NCBI RefSeq assembly: GCF_001953355.1
Contig: NZ_MPIY01000003.1
Coordinates: forward strand, 248,001-312,000
Direction: 5' to 3'
DNA: 64,000 nt
Source of the DNA: Polynucleobacter sphagniphilus
GTDB taxonomy: Bacteria; Pseudomonadota; Gammaproteobacteria; Burkholderiales; Burkholderiaceae
In this document: positions 39,457-48,442 of the stretch, in pieces
Layout: every line of letters starts with the position of its first letter
How positions within the stretch are numbered: the stretch's first letter is position 1
Program-made: the position numbers and the translations under genes
The notes under the pieces: model-generated
The model's database searches: none
What the model saw: only the letters and a program-made list of their open reading frames with translations
Told to the model about the DNA's origin: nothing

Positions 39457-40518
39457 ATGTCGAATCACTTAACTCAAATTCAAATCACCCAGCCTGATGA
39501 TTGGCATTTGCATATTCGTGATGGTGAAGTGATGAGAGATGTATTGGTTGATACAGCGCGGCAATTTGCACGTGCGATCATCATGCCTAACCTCAAGCCC
39601 CCAGTCACTACCGTAGATTTGGCGGATGCCTATCGGGCTCGGATTGAGAGTCAGCTCCAAGTGTTAGGCATTACAAGCTTTACGCCATTAATGACCTTGT
39701 ACTTGACTGATAACACTTCAGCCGATGAAGTACGTAAAGCAAAAGCGTCAGGTATTACAGGGATTAAGTTATATCCTGCGGGTGCTACAACTAATAGTGA
39801 TGCGGGTGTGAGTGATTTGAAGCATTGCACTAAAGCGCTTGAGGCAATGCAGGAAGTGGGTATGCCTCTTCTAGTGCATGGTGAGGTTACTCACTCTGAC
39901 ATTGATATCTTTGATCGTGAAGCTGTTTTCATTGATCAAGTATTAATTCCTCTGCGTAAAAACTTTCCGGCACTCAAGATTGTGTTTGAACACATCACCA
40001 CACTCCAGGCGGCACACTATGTGCGTGATGCTATGAGTGAGCAAAATACTATTGCTGCAACCATTACCCCACAACATTTGCTCATGAATCGCAATGCGAT
40101 TTTTGCTGGTGGCATTCGCCCACACAATTACTGCTTGCCAGTTCTTAAACGTGAGGAGCATCGCCTTGCTTTGTTGGAGGTGGCTACTAGCGGTAGTCCG
40201 CGATTCTTCTTGGGAACAGATAGTGCTCCGCATGCGAAGGGTGCCAAAGAGGCTGCCTGTGGTTGTGCTGGTTGCTATAGTGCTTTTAATGCTTTGGGCT
40301 TATATGCTGAGGCATTTGAGAGTGTTGGCAAGCTCGATAAATTAGAGGGCTTTGCTAGTTTCTATGGCCCTGATTTCTATTCATTACCGCGTAATACTGG
40401 AAAGATTACCCTCATTAAGCAGGCGCAAGCCATTCCAGCAGAGTTGCCATTGGGTGAGCAAACCATTGTGCCTTTGCGTGCTGGTGAGAGTATTGCCTGG
40501 TCCTTGGCAGCTATTTAA
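39457..40518 (+). CDS. pyrC: Dihydroorotase (class II)
   Basis: Zinc metalloenzyme that cyclises N-carbamoyl-aspartate to dihydroorotate in pyrimidine synthesis. The 353-residue protein has the metal-binding [10 protein letters not shown] motif near residue 17, [12 protein letters not shown] near 110 (with the carboxylated Lys in GIKLYPAG), LVHGEVT, VFEHITT and [16 protein letters not shown] with the catalytic Asp. It is the homodimeric E. coli-type enzyme. rnpB starts about 47 bp downstream on the same strand. Confidence 0.97.
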   Translation: MSNHLTQIQITQPDDWHLHIRDGEVMRDVLVDTARQFARAIIMPNLKPPVTTVDLADAYRARIESQLQVLGITSFTPLMTLYLTDNTSADEVRKAKASGITGIKLYPAGATTNSDAGVSDLKHCTKALEAMQEVGMPLLVHGEVTHSDIDIFDREAVFIDQVLIPLRKNFPALKIVFEHITTLQAAHYVRDAMSEQNTIAATITPQHLLMNRNAIFAGGIRPHNYCLPVLKREEHRLALLEVATSGSPRFFLGTDSAPHAKGAKEAACGCAGCYSAFNALGLYAEAFESVGKLDKLEGFASFYGPDFYSLPRNTGKITLIKQAQAIPAELPLGEQTIVPLRAGESIAWSLAAI

Positions 40519-40565
40519 ATCAATTAAATTAAGCCACTTTTCTCCGACTGCGTTAGACTGCAGGC

Positions 40566-40872
40566 GCAGAGTCAATTAGGCAATCGCCGCCTCTTTATTG
40601 AGGGGGAGGAAAGTCCGGACTCCATAGGGTAGGGTGATGGTTAACGACCATCCACGGTGACGTGAGGAATAGGGCCACAGAGACGAGCGTATTTAGTTAC
40701 GGTGAAACGCGGTAACCTCCACCTGGAGCAATCCCAAGTAAGTAGGCGATGAGGCGTCCCGCTGAGTCTACGGGTAGGGAGCTTGAGCCGTCAGGTAACT
40801 GCCGGCCTAGAGGAATGATTGCCCCTAGATGCAAATCTAGGCGACAGAATCCGGCTTATCGATTGACTCTGC
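40566..40872 (+). ncRNA. rnpB: RNase P RNA (class A)
   Basis: Catalytic RNA of ribonuclease P, which trims tRNA 5' leaders. The 5' and 3' ends are perfectly complementary: GCAGAGTCAAT (40566-40576) pairs with ATTGACTCTGC (40862-40872). The universal block GAGGAAAGTCCGGACTCC lies at about 40606-40623, and ACAGAATCCGGCTTATCGA near the 3' end forms helix P4 with it. GGTGAAACGCGGTAACCTCC is also typical. Length about 307 nt. The mature end lies 2 bp from the stop codon of the convergent OsmC gene, so any terminator must lie inside that gene. Confidence 0.95.
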
Positions 40873-40874
40873 AC

Positions 40875-41297
40875 TTATTCAGCAACAAGCTCAATGCTGT
40901 AGCTTAGCTCAGCCGTTTTGGCCAACATAGCTGTGGCTGAGCAATATTTGTCATGCGATAGTTTGACGGCTCGATCCACTTTGGCAGGATCTAGATCTTT
41001 CCCCTTGATCTGAAAATGCAGGTTGATCTTGGTAAAGACTTTGGGATCCTCAGTGGCCCGTTCAGCTTTGAGGGTGACATTGCAGGCACTAATGGCCTGA
41101 CGGGAGCGTTGTAGGATTAAAACCACATCAAATGCAGAGCATCCTCCTGCTCCTGCTAGGAGCATTTCCATCGGTCGGGGAGCTAGATTTTTACCGCCTG
41201 CTTCCGGGGCGCCATCCATATTAATGAGGTGACCACTACCGGTTTCTGCTGAAAAAGCCATGCCATCAGTTCCTAACCAGGCTACTTTGCATTCCAT
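40875..41297 (-). CDS. OsmC/Ohr family protein
   Basis: A 140-residue member of the OsmC superfamily, closer to the YhfA-type group than to Ohr. It contains the two family cysteines, in AGAGGCSAFDVV near residue 53 and HDKYCSATAMLAKT near 117, which in OsmC/Ohr form the peroxidatic thiol pair. PRPMEMLLAGAGGCS is the conserved first-Cys helix. AGGGA lies 9 nt before the ATG. It probably reduces organic hydroperoxides or handles another thiol chemistry; YhfA-like members are not well defined. It converges on rnpB. Its upstream region has paired ATCAATA repeats. Confidence 0.88.
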   Translation of the reverse strand: MECKVAWLGTDGMAFSAETGSGHLINMDGAPEAGGKNLAPRPMEMLLAGAGGCSAFDVVLILQRSRQAISACNVTLKAERATEDPKVFTKINLHFQIKGKDLDPAKVDRAVKLSHDKYCSATAMLAKTAELSYSIELVAE

Positions 41298-41324
41298 ATT
41301 AGTGATCCCTAACTTAGTAAATTA

Positions 41325-41340
41325 ATCAATATTATCAATA
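41325..41340. repeat. Paired ATCAATA direct repeat in the OsmC promoter region
   Basis: ATCAATA occurs at 41325-41331 and 41334-41340, 9 bp apart, about 28-43 bp upstream of the OsmC start. On the minus strand it reads TATTGAT-AA-TATTGAT and lies between a possible -35 (TTGGTA) and -10 (ATTAAT), so it could be an operator. The region is AT-rich, so chance is possible. Confidence 0.35.
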
Positions 41341-41387
41341 GTTTACCAATTTATACATAAAACAGTGTTGGAATAAAAGCATTAAAT

Positions 41388-41405
41388 AATTGACCGCGGT
41401 CAATT
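41388..41405. promoter_or_regulatory. Perfect 18-bp palindrome upstream of the small-RNA promoter
   Basis: AATTGACCGCGGTCAATT is an exact palindrome followed by further T residues to 41410. It lies just 5' of the -35 of the small-RNA promoter and about 90 bp from the OsmC start. It could be a dimeric regulator site. It could also fold into a 7-bp stem with a CGCG loop and T run (a weak intrinsic terminator). Confidence 0.5.
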
Positions 41406-41408
41406 TTT

Positions 41409-41438
41409 TTGCACCGCACAATGAATTTTGTGTAAAAT
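41409..41438 (+). promoter_or_regulatory. Sigma-70 promoter for the small RNA
   Basis: TTGCAC (41409-41414) and TAAAAT (41433-41438) are 18 bp apart; each is a good match to consensus. The predicted start of transcription is about 41445, within the ACCATATTGGT inverted repeat. No gene follows before the terminator at 41518. Confidence 0.65.
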
Positions 41439-41444
41439 AACCAT

Positions 41445-41546
41445 ATTGGTAGTCAGTCTTATGTAAGAGATTGATGTACCTCCCAGTGTCTCCTCCACTT
41501 AAACATAGGTGGATTCCAACCCAGGACTCGTTCCTGGGTTTTTTTT
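41445..41546 (+). ncRNA. Probable small RNA of about 102 nt
   Basis: This stretch has its own promoter and a strong terminator but no credible ORF. The first ~45 nt look unstructured and lead into a C-rich stretch with three CTCC motifs (ACCTCCCAGTGTCTCCTCC at about 41478-41496). A first hairpin pairs TCCAC (41494-41498) with GTGGA (41509-41513), and the terminator is the second hairpin. CUCC-rich single strands resemble anti-Shine-Dalgarno seeds of trans-acting sRNAs such as the CUCCU-motif families of alpha- and betaproteobacteria. I cannot assign it to a known family. It could instead be an attenuated leader of rplM, 160 bp downstream. Confidence 0.6.
41518..41546 (+). terminator. Strong intrinsic terminator of the small RNA
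   Basis: AACCCAGGA (41518-41526), loop CTCGT and TCCTGGGTT (41532-41540) form a perfect 9-bp stem followed by T residues to 41546. Confidence 0.88.
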
Positions 41547-41707
41547 GGGTTACAATTCAAGGCTTTACTGAATTGCCGTCCTAGTCAGCGGTAATTGTTT
41601 TACCAGTGAAATTACAGAATCTGCGAGCTTGCAAACATAAGCAGGGCCAAGGTGGACGTAGTTTGATTGGAGTAATTTTTATTTTGACTATAACAATTTG
41701 ATAAATC
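41547..41707 (+). promoter_or_regulatory. Leader region of rplM-rpsI
   Basis: A 161-bp untranslated region. A possible -10 TACAAT lies at 41551-41556. AATTGCCG (41571-41578) pairs with CGGTAATT (41589-41596) as an 8-bp stem with one G-U pair. No Shine-Dalgarno sequence is visible within 15 nt of the rplM ATG. In E. coli L13 controls this operon through its leader, so a similar role is plausible but not shown. Confidence 0.45.
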
Positions 41708-42136
41708 ATGAAAACTTTTTCTGCAAAATCCCATGAGGTAGTGCATGAATGGTTCGTGATTGACGCTACGGACAAAGTCCTCGGTCGTGTCGCCAGTGAA
41801 GTGGCACACCGTCTACGCGGCAAGCACAAACCCGAATACACACCACACGTTGATACTGGCGACTTTATTGTTGTCATCAATTCTTCTAAGCTGCGTGTTA
41901 CAGGCACCAAAGGCTTGAACAAGATTTATTACCGTCACAGCGGATACCCAGGTGGTATTAGCTCGACTAACTTCGACAAAATGCAAGACCGTTTCCCAGG
42001 TCGCGCTTTAGAGAAGGCTGTGAAGGGTATGTTGCCAAAAGGCCCACTAGGCTATGCCATGATCAAGAAATTAAAAGTCTACGGCGACGCCAATCATCCG
42101 CATGCGGCTCAACAGCCAAAAGCGTTAGAGATTTAA
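41708..42136 (+). CDS. rplM: 50S ribosomal protein L13
   Basis: Early-assembly protein of the large subunit. The 142-residue product is full length and begins [20 protein letters not shown], with [30 protein letters not shown] and the signature [20 protein letters not shown]. It is 9 bp from rpsI, the invariant L13-S9 operon. The ATG lacks an obvious ribosome-binding site; the 160-bp leader contains a hairpin. Confidence 0.98.
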   Translation: MKTFSAKSHEVVHEWFVIDATDKVLGRVASEVAHRLRGKHKPEYTPHVDTGDFIVVINSSKLRVTGTKGLNKIYYRHSGYPGGISSTNFDKMQDRFPGRALEKAVKGMLPKGPLGYAMIKKLKVYGDANHPHAAQQPKALEI

Positions 42137-42145
42137 GGAAACCAA

Positions 42146-42547
42146 ATGGCTATTAATTACGGAAATTGGAATTACGGCACAGGTCGTCGCAAGAGCTCTG
42201 TTGCACGTGTATTCATCAAATCAGGCAAAGGTGAGATTACTGTTAACGGTAAACCTATCGATGCATACTTTGCTCGCGAAACATCACGCATGATCGCTCG
42301 TCAGCCTTTGGCTCTCACAGCCCACCTCACTACCTTTGATATCAAGGTAAACGTGAGTGGTGGCGGTGAAACTGGCCAAGCTGGTGCAGTTCGTCACGGT
42401 GTGACGCGCGCATTGATCGACTACGACAACGCATTGAAGCCAGCCCTGTCTAAAGCAGGCTTGGTGACTCGCGATGCTCGTGAAGTTGAGCGTAAAAAAG
42501 TTGGTCTGCACGGCGCGCGTCGTCGCAAGCAGTTCAGCAAGCGCTAA
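42146..42547 (+). CDS. rpsI: 30S ribosomal protein S9
   Basis: Small-subunit protein whose C-terminal tail contacts P-site tRNA. The 133-residue product shows [39 protein letters not shown] and the conserved C-terminal [20 protein letters not shown] precedes the ATG. A strong terminator follows 28 bp after the stop. Confidence 0.98.
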   Translation: MAINYGNWNYGTGRRKSSVARVFIKSGKGEITVNGKPIDAYFARETSRMIARQPLALTAHLTTFDIKVNVSGGGETGQAGAVRHGVTRALIDYDNALKPALSKAGLVTRDAREVERKKVGLHGARRRKQFSKR

Positions 42548-42574
42548 TTCTTTCAGTCGCTTATGTTTTATCAG

Positions 42575-42601
42575 AAAGGGTCGCGCAAGCGGCCCTTTTT
42601 G
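42575..42601 (+). terminator. Intrinsic terminator of the rplM-rpsI operon
   Basis: AAAGGGTCGC (42575-42584), a GCAA tetraloop and GCGGCCCTTT (42589-42598) form a 10-bp stem with one T-G pair, followed by T residues. Confidence 0.88.
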
Positions 42602-42695
42602 TTTCTACAATCAATAGAATTGTAAGAATCGTGCAGTAAGCTTTATCCATTCTTTTTAATTAATAAGTTGCGCAATCAGTATTTTGGAGAAACAC

Positions 42696-43754
42696 ATGAT
42701 TAAGGTTGGCATTGTTGGTGGAACTGGTTATACAGGCGTTGAGTTATTGCGCTTACTCGCCCAACATCCTGAAGTGAAGCTTCAGGCCATTACATCTCGA
42801 ACGGAAGCTGGTATGCCAGTAGCGGAGATGTTTCCTTCTTTGCGTGGTCGTATTGATCTTCAGTTCACTACTCCTGATGAAGCAAAGCTAAATGAGTGCG
42901 ATGTCGTCTTCTTTGCAACTCCGCATGGTGTTGCAATGGCGCAGGCAAAAGAACTACTTGCTAACAATGTGAAGATTCTGGACTTGGCCGCAGACTTTCG
43001 TTTAAAGGATGTAAAAGAATTTGCTAAATGGTATGGGATGGAGCATAGCTGCCCAGATATTTTGGCTGAAGCGGTGTATGGCTTGGCTGAAATTAATCGT
43101 GAGGCGATTAAGAAGGCGCGTGTTGTGGGATTAGCTGGTTGCTATCCGACTTCGGTGCAGTTGGGTTTGGCGCCGCTACTCTCACCAAAATCAACTGGTG
43201 GTAAGCGCTTGATCGATGGTACACATATTATTTCCGACTCGAAGTCGGGTACTTCTGGTGCCGGCCGTAAAGCTGAAATTGGGACTTTGCTTTCTGAGTC
43301 GAGTGATAACTTTAAGGCTTATGGTGTTAAAGGCCATCGTCACCTTCCTGAAATCGTCCAAGGTTTGAAGGCAATTGCAGGCCATGAAGAAATCGGTCTG
43401 ACATTTGTGCCACACCTCACTCCAATGATTCGGGGCATTCATTCCACAATTTATGTACGCTTGACTGAGGTGGGTGAAAGCGTGGACTACCAAAAGCTCT
43501 ATGAAGACTTTTATAAGAATGAGCCTTTTGTGGATGTGATGCCAGCGGGCAGTCATCCAGAAACCCGTTCCGTGAGAGGTAGCAATGGCTTACGTATTGC
43601 AATTCATCGTCCAGGTGGCGGTGATACCTTGGTGATTTTGGTGGTCGAGGACAATTTGGTTAAAGGTGCTTCTGGCCAGGGGGTTCAGTGTATGAACTTG
43701 ATGTTTGGCTTGCCAGAGACCATGGGCTTGACTCAAATCGCTGTATCCCCTTGA
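42696..43754 (+). CDS. argC: N-acetyl-gamma-glutamyl-phosphate reductase
   Basis: NADPH-dependent enzyme making N-acetylglutamate semialdehyde, the third step of arginine synthesis. The 352-residue protein has the Rossmann motif [18 protein letters not shown] at the start, [11 protein letters not shown], the active-site [11 protein letters not shown] with the catalytic Cys (about residue 155), and [14 protein letters not shown] 42696 is chosen because TTGGAGA lies at the right distance. A TTG 12 nt upstream would overlap that site. It stands alone; other arg genes are not in the window. Confidence 0.96.
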   Translation: MIKVGIVGGTGYTGVELLRLLAQHPEVKLQAITSRTEAGMPVAEMFPSLRGRIDLQFTTPDEAKLNECDVVFFATPHGVAMAQAKELLANNVKILDLAADFRLKDVKEFAKWYGMEHSCPDILAEAVYGLAEINREAIKKARVVGLAGCYPTSVQLGLAPLLSPKSTGGKRLIDGTHIISDSKSGTSGAGRKAEIGTLLSESSDNFKAYGVKGHRHLPEIVQGLKAIAGHEEIGLTFVPHLTPMIRGIHSTIYVRLTEVGESVDYQKLYEDFYKNEPFVDVMPAGSHPETRSVRGSNGLRIAIHRPGGGDTLVILVVEDNLVKGASGQGVQCMNLMFGLPETMGLTQIAVSP

Positions 43755-43859
43755 ATGCTAGGGGTTTGAGGCCTATTATTGGCTCTATTAAGACCCCGCG
43801 TGCAAGCAGGATATTAAAAGCCTAAAATAGGACATTGCCTTTCGAATTAGGAGTAAATC

Positions 43860-44246
43860 ATGACACAAGCAGCCACCCAAGAATCAGTAGCACCAGCAGT
43901 CGATCTCGCCGAACCACCAACGCCATTGGTGTTTACGGATAGCGCTGCGGCTAAGGTTGCTGATTTGATTGCCGAAGAAGGTAATCCAGAATTGAAATTA
44001 CGCGTCTTTGTTCAGGGCGGCGGTTGTTCTGGATTTCAGTACGGATTTACTTTTGATGATGCCGTAAATGAAGATGACACTTTGTTTGAAAAGAACGGTG
44101 TGACTTTGCTGGTTGATTCAATGAGTTTCCAATATTTAGTTGGCGCTGAGATTGATTACAAAGAAGATATCAACGGTTCGCAATTTGTGATTAAGAATCC
44201 CAATGCGACTACCACTTGTGGTTGTGGTTCCTCTTTCTCTGCATAA
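43860..44246 (+). CDS. erpA: Iron-sulfur cluster insertion protein ErpA
   Basis: A-type carrier that delivers Fe-S clusters to apo-proteins, including isoprenoid enzymes IspG and IspH in E. coli. The 128-residue product has the three invariant cysteines, in [12 protein letters not shown] near residue 59 and TTCGCGSSF at the end (C-x-C). An acidic/Pro-rich N-terminal extension of about 20 residues precedes the domain. GGAG lies before the ATG, and TAAAAT (43823-43828) is a likely -10. In Burkholderiales it follows argC and rpsI as here. Confidence 0.95.
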   Translation: MTQAATQESVAPAVDLAEPPTPLVFTDSAAAKVADLIAEEGNPELKLRVFVQGGGCSGFQYGFTFDDAVNEDDTLFEKNGVTLLVDSMSFQYLVGAEIDYKEDINGSQFVIKNPNATTTCGCGSSFSA

Positions 44247-44263
44247 ACATAACACTAAGTAAT

Positions 44264-45394
44264 TTAAGCTGGATAACAAGCGCCCAAAATTCTAGGGCCC
44301 TTCGCTCCAGTAACGGCTGGCAAATTTGCCGGCCGTTTTTCTTTGTGAGCCCACGCTAGCCAAGCAAAGGCAAGTCCTTCAACGAGTTGTGGGTCAATGC
44401 CAAATTGATTGCTAGTTACAACAATCAGTGGGTGCTCGAATAGCTCCAATGATTTAGTCTCTAGCAGATGCATGAGTGCCGTATTTTGCGCGCCACCCCC
44501 ACAGACAATCAGTTGTTTAGTTTTTGGCGCATAACTAGCAAGCGCTTGTAGTGCTGAGATAGCAGTCAAGTGCAAAAGCGTAGCTTGTACATCTTCAGGC
44601 TCAATATTTTCATCGCTAATATTGTTGCGAAGCCACTCAAGATGAAAATCATCCCGGCCGGTACTCTTCGGTGGCTGCTTGGCAAAGAATGAATCAGCCA
44701 ACATACGTTCTAGTAATTTTGTATGAACGCTACCTTGTAAGGCCCAGTTGCCATTGGCATCATAGGCATGCCCTTGTTGCTCTGCAATCCAAGCATCCAT
44801 CAGCATATTTCCGGGCCCACAATCAAAGCCCCTTACTTCGCCCTGCATTGGTAATAAGGTGAGGTTGGCAATGCCGCCAAGATTAAGTGCAGCGCGATCT
44901 TCATTGCTTGCGCCAAACTGCTGATCATGAAAGGCTGGCACCAAAGGTGCCCCGTGGCCACCGGCTGCCATATCTCGGCTGCGGAAGTCGGCAATGACAT
45001 CAATACCCGTTTCCTCGGCCAAAAGTGCTGGATTCAGGGTTTGATGGGTATAGGCTAAGTCGCCGAAACCAGGTTGATGACGAATGGTTTGGCCATGTGC
45101 GCCAATGGCACTGATTTGGGCAGGAGATAGCTCTGCCTTTTGTAGCAATTGCTGAACGCATGTTGCATAAGCTAAAGACAGTAAATTGGCAGCTTGGTTT
45201 TCCCGATGAATTTCATTATGACCTGGGCTTTGAAGGTCGGAGAGGATTTTGCGTAAGGGATCATCAAAAACAGTGCTGACGGCCTCTAAAACGCTGGATT
45301 TACCATTTGCATCGATTTGGGCGAGAACGGCATCAATCCCATCTAGGCTGGTGCCAGACATAAGGCCAATGTAGTAGGAGTGCGGTTTATTCAT
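44264..45394 (-). CDS. anmK: Anhydro-N-acetylmuramic acid kinase
   Basis: Converts recycled 1,6-anhydroMurNAc to MurNAc 6-phosphate. The 376-residue protein has YIGLMSGTSLDGIDAVLAQI at the start, IGAHGQTIRHQP near residue 100, the LNLGGIANLTLLP block, FDCGPGNMLMDAWI and VCGGGAQNTALM near the C-terminus. ATG 45394 is chosen, as the motif begins 9 residues later. It is divergent from tyrS and convergent with erpA. With amgK and murU at 54.5-56.3 kb it would feed MurNAc back to UDP-MurNAc, provided a MurNAc-6-P phosphatase (MupP) exists elsewhere. Confidence 0.95.
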   Translation of the reverse strand: MNKPHSYYIGLMSGTSLDGIDAVLAQIDANGKSSVLEAVSTVFDDPLRKILSDLQSPGHNEIHRENQAANLLSLAYATCVQQLLQKAELSPAQISAIGAHGQTIRHQPGFGDLAYTHQTLNPALLAEETGIDVIADFRSRDMAAGGHGAPLVPAFHDQQFGASNEDRAALNLGGIANLTLLPMQGEVRGFDCGPGNMLMDAWIAEQQGHAYDANGNWALQGSVHTKLLERMLADSFFAKQPPKSTGRDDFHLEWLRNNISDENIEPEDVQATLLHLTAISALQALASYAPKTKQLIVCGGGAQNTALMHLLETKSLELFEHPLIVVTSNQFGIDPQLVEGLAFAWLAWAHKEKRPANLPAVTGAKGPRILGACYPA

Positions 45395-45456
45395 CTCGTT
45401 CTCAGGAATGCGACAATTATGCTTTAGCAACTTAAATACTAAATCACTGTATCAGC

Positions 45457-46689
45457 ATGACAGCTAAACCAGAACAAAAATACCCATTAACCCCTGAAGT
45501 TTTTGCCGCTCTTGAAGTCACGAAGCGTGGCTGTGATGAGCTATTGGTCGAGGCAGATTGGGTGCAGAAGTTGGCGCGTAGTCAAGCCACGAATACCCCG
45601 CTGAGGATTAAATTGGGTTTAGATCCTACTGCGCCAGATATTCATCTAGGGCATACGGTAGTTTTGAACAAATTGCGTCAATTACAAGACTTGGGTCATA
45701 CAGTGATCTTTTTGATTGGCGACTTTACCAGCATGATCGGCGATCCATCTGGACGTAATGCTACTCGCCCCCCATTAACTCCTGAAGCTATTGCGATTAA
45801 TGCAGAAACCTACTATCGCCAGGCGAGCATGGTTTTAGACCCTGCAAAAACGGAAGTGCGTTACAACAGTGAGTGGTGTGATCCATTGGGCGCACGCGGC
45901 ATGATTCAGTTGGCTGCTAAATACACTGTTGCACAAATGCTAGAGCGCGATGACTTTACTAAGCGCTATCGTAATGGTGTACCGATCTCCGTGCATGAGT
46001 TCTTGTATCCATTGATGCAAGGTTATGACTCAGTAGCGCTTAAGAGTGATCTGGAGCTAGGTGGTACTGATCAAAAATTCAATCTTCTCGTTGGGCGCGA
46101 ACTTCAGCGTGAGTATGGCCAAGAGCCGCAATGCATTTTGACTATGCCACTTTTGGTTGGTCTAGATGGTGTTGAGAAGATGAGTAAGTCCAAGGGTAAT
46201 TACATTGGCATCAGCGAACCTGCTGGCGAGATGTTTGGCAAGCTAATGAGTATCTCCGATGACTTGATGTGGGATTACTTCACCTTGCTCTCATTCCGTC
46301 CCATGGCAGAAATTGATTTAATGAAGCAAGAAGTAGCGGCCGGTAGAAATCCACGTGATTGCAAAGTGATGCTCGCTCAAGAAATTGTGGCACGTTTTCA
46401 TACGCAAGCGGCGGCAGAAAAGGCTCTAGATGACTTTAATCACCGCGCTAAAGGTGGCATACCGGATGACATTCCAGAGGTGACCCTCACAGGTGCTCCA
46501 ATGGGAGTCGCCAATTTTCTCAAGGCTGCAGGGCTTGCTCCATCTACCTCAGAAGCTAATCGCAATATCGAGCAAAACGGTGTGAAGATTGATGGCGCCA
46601 CCATCACCGATAAGCAACTCAAGGTTGAAGCTGGGACCTATGTGGTGCAGGTAGGTAAACGTCGGTTTGCTAAGGTCGCACTCAGTTAA
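45457..46689 (+). CDS. tyrS: Tyrosyl-tRNA synthetase
   Basis: Class Ic synthetase. The 410-residue protein has the HIGH-equivalent HLGH in [20 protein letters not shown] near residue 58, the KMSKS loop in [14 protein letters not shown] near 244 and a C-terminal S4 RNA-binding domain (about 345-410). This is the shorter TyrRS type common in Burkholderiales. A bidirectional terminator separates it from convergent ruvB. Confidence 0.97.
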   Translation: MTAKPEQKYPLTPEVFAALEVTKRGCDELLVEADWVQKLARSQATNTPLRIKLGLDPTAPDIHLGHTVVLNKLRQLQDLGHTVIFLIGDFTSMIGDPSGRNATRPPLTPEAIAINAETYYRQASMVLDPAKTEVRYNSEWCDPLGARGMIQLAAKYTVAQMLERDDFTKRYRNGVPISVHEFLYPLMQGYDSVALKSDLELGGTDQKFNLLVGRELQREYGQEPQCILTMPLLVGLDGVEKMSKSKGNYIGISEPAGEMFGKLMSISDDLMWDYFTLLSFRPMAEIDLMKQEVAAGRNPRDCKVMLAQEIVARFHTQAAAEKALDDFNHRAKGGIPDDIPEVTLTGAPMGVANFLKAAGLAPSTSEANRNIEQNGVKIDGATITDKQLKVEAGTYVVQVGKRRFAKVALS

Positions 46690-46692
46690 TTA

Positions 46693-46716
46693 AAAAACCA
46701 CCCTCGGGTGGTTTTT
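46693..46716. terminator. Bidirectional intrinsic terminator between tyrS and ruvB
   Basis: AAAAACCACC and GGTGGTTTTT (about 46693-46702 and 46707-46716) pair over 10 bp with a CTCG loop. T runs follow on both strands, so it can end both tyrS and the ruvB operon. Confidence 0.88.
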
Positions 46717-46738
46717 AATAGGACTTGAGTTTGCTCTT

Positions 46739-47803
46739 TCAATCGAGCAGATTATTATTCGGAGGCGTTAAGCCAAAGTGCTCATAGGCTTGCCGGGTTG
46801 CTATGCGACCACGTGAGGTGCGTTGCAAATAGCCCTGCTGAATCAGGTAGGGCTCTAGGACATCTTCAATCGTATCGCGCTCTTCGCCAATGGCTGCAGC
46901 CAAGTTATCTATTCCGACCGGCCCACCATCAAATTTATGCAAGATGGCTTCGAGCAATTTGCGATCCATCACATCAAAGCCGCTAGGATCTACGTCGAGC
47001 ATCTTCAAAGCCGCGTCAGCCATGGCTTTAGTAATGGTGCCAGTACCTTTGACTTCAGCATAGTCACGCACCCGGCGCAGCAGGCGGTTTGCAATACGTG
47101 GAGTGCCACGAGCGCGCTTGGCAATTTCTACTGAGCCTTCCGGGTCAATCTTCGCTTTGAGTAGACTGGCTGAGCGATCAATAATTTTCGTGAGCTCTTC
47201 AGTGGTGTAAAACTCTAGACGCGCCACAATCCCAAAACGATCACGCAATGGGTTGGTGAGCATCCCAGCGCGGGTGGTTGCACCAATCAGAGTAAATGGC
47301 TTGAGATCGATTTTGACGCTCCGAGCAGCGGGCCCTTCGCCAATCATGATGTCTAGACTGTAATCCTCGAGTGCAGGGTAAAGAATCTCCTCAACTACAG
47401 GAGACAAGCGATGAATCTCGTCAATAAACAAGACGTCGTTTGTTTCTAGATTGGTTAGCAGGGCTGCTAGATCACCTGGCCTATCTAAGACCGGACCACT
47501 GGTTTGGCGAAGATTCACACCGAGCTCACGGGCAATGATATGCGCCAGGGTTGTTTTACCAAGACCTGGAGGGCCAAATAGCAATACATGATCAAGTGCT
47601 TCTTGACGGGCTCTAGTGGCGCTAATGAATATCTCTAATTGAGCGCGCGCTTTGGTTTGACCAACATATTCATCGAGTTGTTTAGGGCGCAGTGCTTTTT
47701 CAAAAATAGCTTCTGCATTACCTGCTGAGCCACTCACAATGCGATCACCGTTTTCTGGTAAATCGTCGGGAAGAGTGCTTAGATCGTCAGTGTGTATCGC
47801 CAT
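46739..47803 (-). CDS. ruvB: Holliday junction branch-migration helicase RuvB
   Basis: AAA+ hexameric motor that drives branch migration with RuvA. The 354-residue protein has [12 protein letters not shown] near residue 36, Walker [19 protein letters not shown] near 73, Walker [11 protein letters not shown], sensor [18 protein letters not shown] and the C-terminal winged helix. It is the last gene of the ruvC-ruvA-ruvB run, 18 bp after ruvA. Confidence 0.98.
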   Translation of the reverse strand: MAIHTDDLSTLPDDLPENGDRIVSGSAGNAEAIFEKALRPKQLDEYVGQTKARAQLEIFISATRARQEALDHVLLFGPPGLGKTTLAHIIARELGVNLRQTSGPVLDRPGDLAALLTNLETNDVLFIDEIHRLSPVVEEILYPALEDYSLDIMIGEGPAARSVKIDLKPFTLIGATTRAGMLTNPLRDRFGIVARLEFYTTEELTKIIDRSASLLKAKIDPEGSVEIAKRARGTPRIANRLLRRVRDYAEVKGTGTITKAMADAALKMLDVDPSGFDVMDRKLLEAILHKFDGGPVGIDNLAAAIGEERDTIEDVLEPYLIQQGYLQRTSRGRIATRQAYEHFGLTPPNNNLLD

Positions 47804-47821
47804 ACCTCAAGTGTAGTGGGT

Positions 47822-48403
47822 TTAGCCTTTAGATAGGTACTTCAGACCCAGACGGATGCCATCGGATACGGAGCTGTCCACCGGAATTTGTTTGAGCGCC
47901 AAAAGCGCTTCTTTTTCTGAGTAGCCCAACGCAAGCAGAGCCTGTAGTACCTCACTACTCGCCTCGATAATATGAGGCTTGCCTGTACCAATACCAAGAT
48001 CAGGAGCTAGTTTGCCTTTTAGTTCCAAGCAGAGGCGTTCGGCCGTCTTTTTGCCAATACCCGGAACCTGAGTTAAGCGACCTGCTTCTTGCATGGCAAT
48101 TGCTTGGGCTAGTTCATTCACACTCATGCCTGAGAGCACGGCTAATGCGGTGCGGGAGCCCACGCCGCTAATTTTGATTAAAGCCCTAAAAGCCTCACGC
48201 TCAGTTTCAGTAGCAAAGCCAAAGAGTTGCTGCGCATCTTCGCGTACCTGAAAGTGGGTCAGGAGAGTAATCTTTTGATTGACCTCCGGTAGCTGATACA
48301 GCGTGCTCATAGGCACGTCAATTTCATAGCCAACCCCTTGGCAATCAACCAATAGGCGGGGAGGGTGAACCGAAATTAAGGTTCCTTGTATACGACCAAT
48401 CAT
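47822..48403 (-). CDS. ruvA: Holliday junction DNA-binding protein RuvA
   Basis: Tetrameric junction-recognition subunit. The 193-residue protein begins [20 protein letters not shown], has two helix-hairpin-helix motifs ([17 protein letters not shown] near 75 and [19 protein letters not shown] near 110) and a C-terminal UBA-like RuvB-binding domain (about 145-193). Confidence 0.97.
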   Translation of the reverse strand: MIGRIQGTLISVHPPRLLVDCQGVGYEIDVPMSTLYQLPEVNQKITLLTHFQVREDAQQLFGFATETEREAFRALIKISGVGSRTALAVLSGMSVNELAQAIAMQEAGRLTQVPGIGKKTAERLCLELKGKLAPDLGIGTGKPHIIEASSEVLQALLALGYSEKEALLALKQIPVDSSVSDGIRLGLKYLSKG

Positions 48404-48442
48404 GTCAGGATCTTACCTTGTTTCCATTAATTCATTGAGCGT

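Noticed and set aside
43747..43764. CCCCT/AGGGG hairpin at the argC stop
   Set aside because: Only 5 bp with just three T residues following, so it is too weak to call a terminator.
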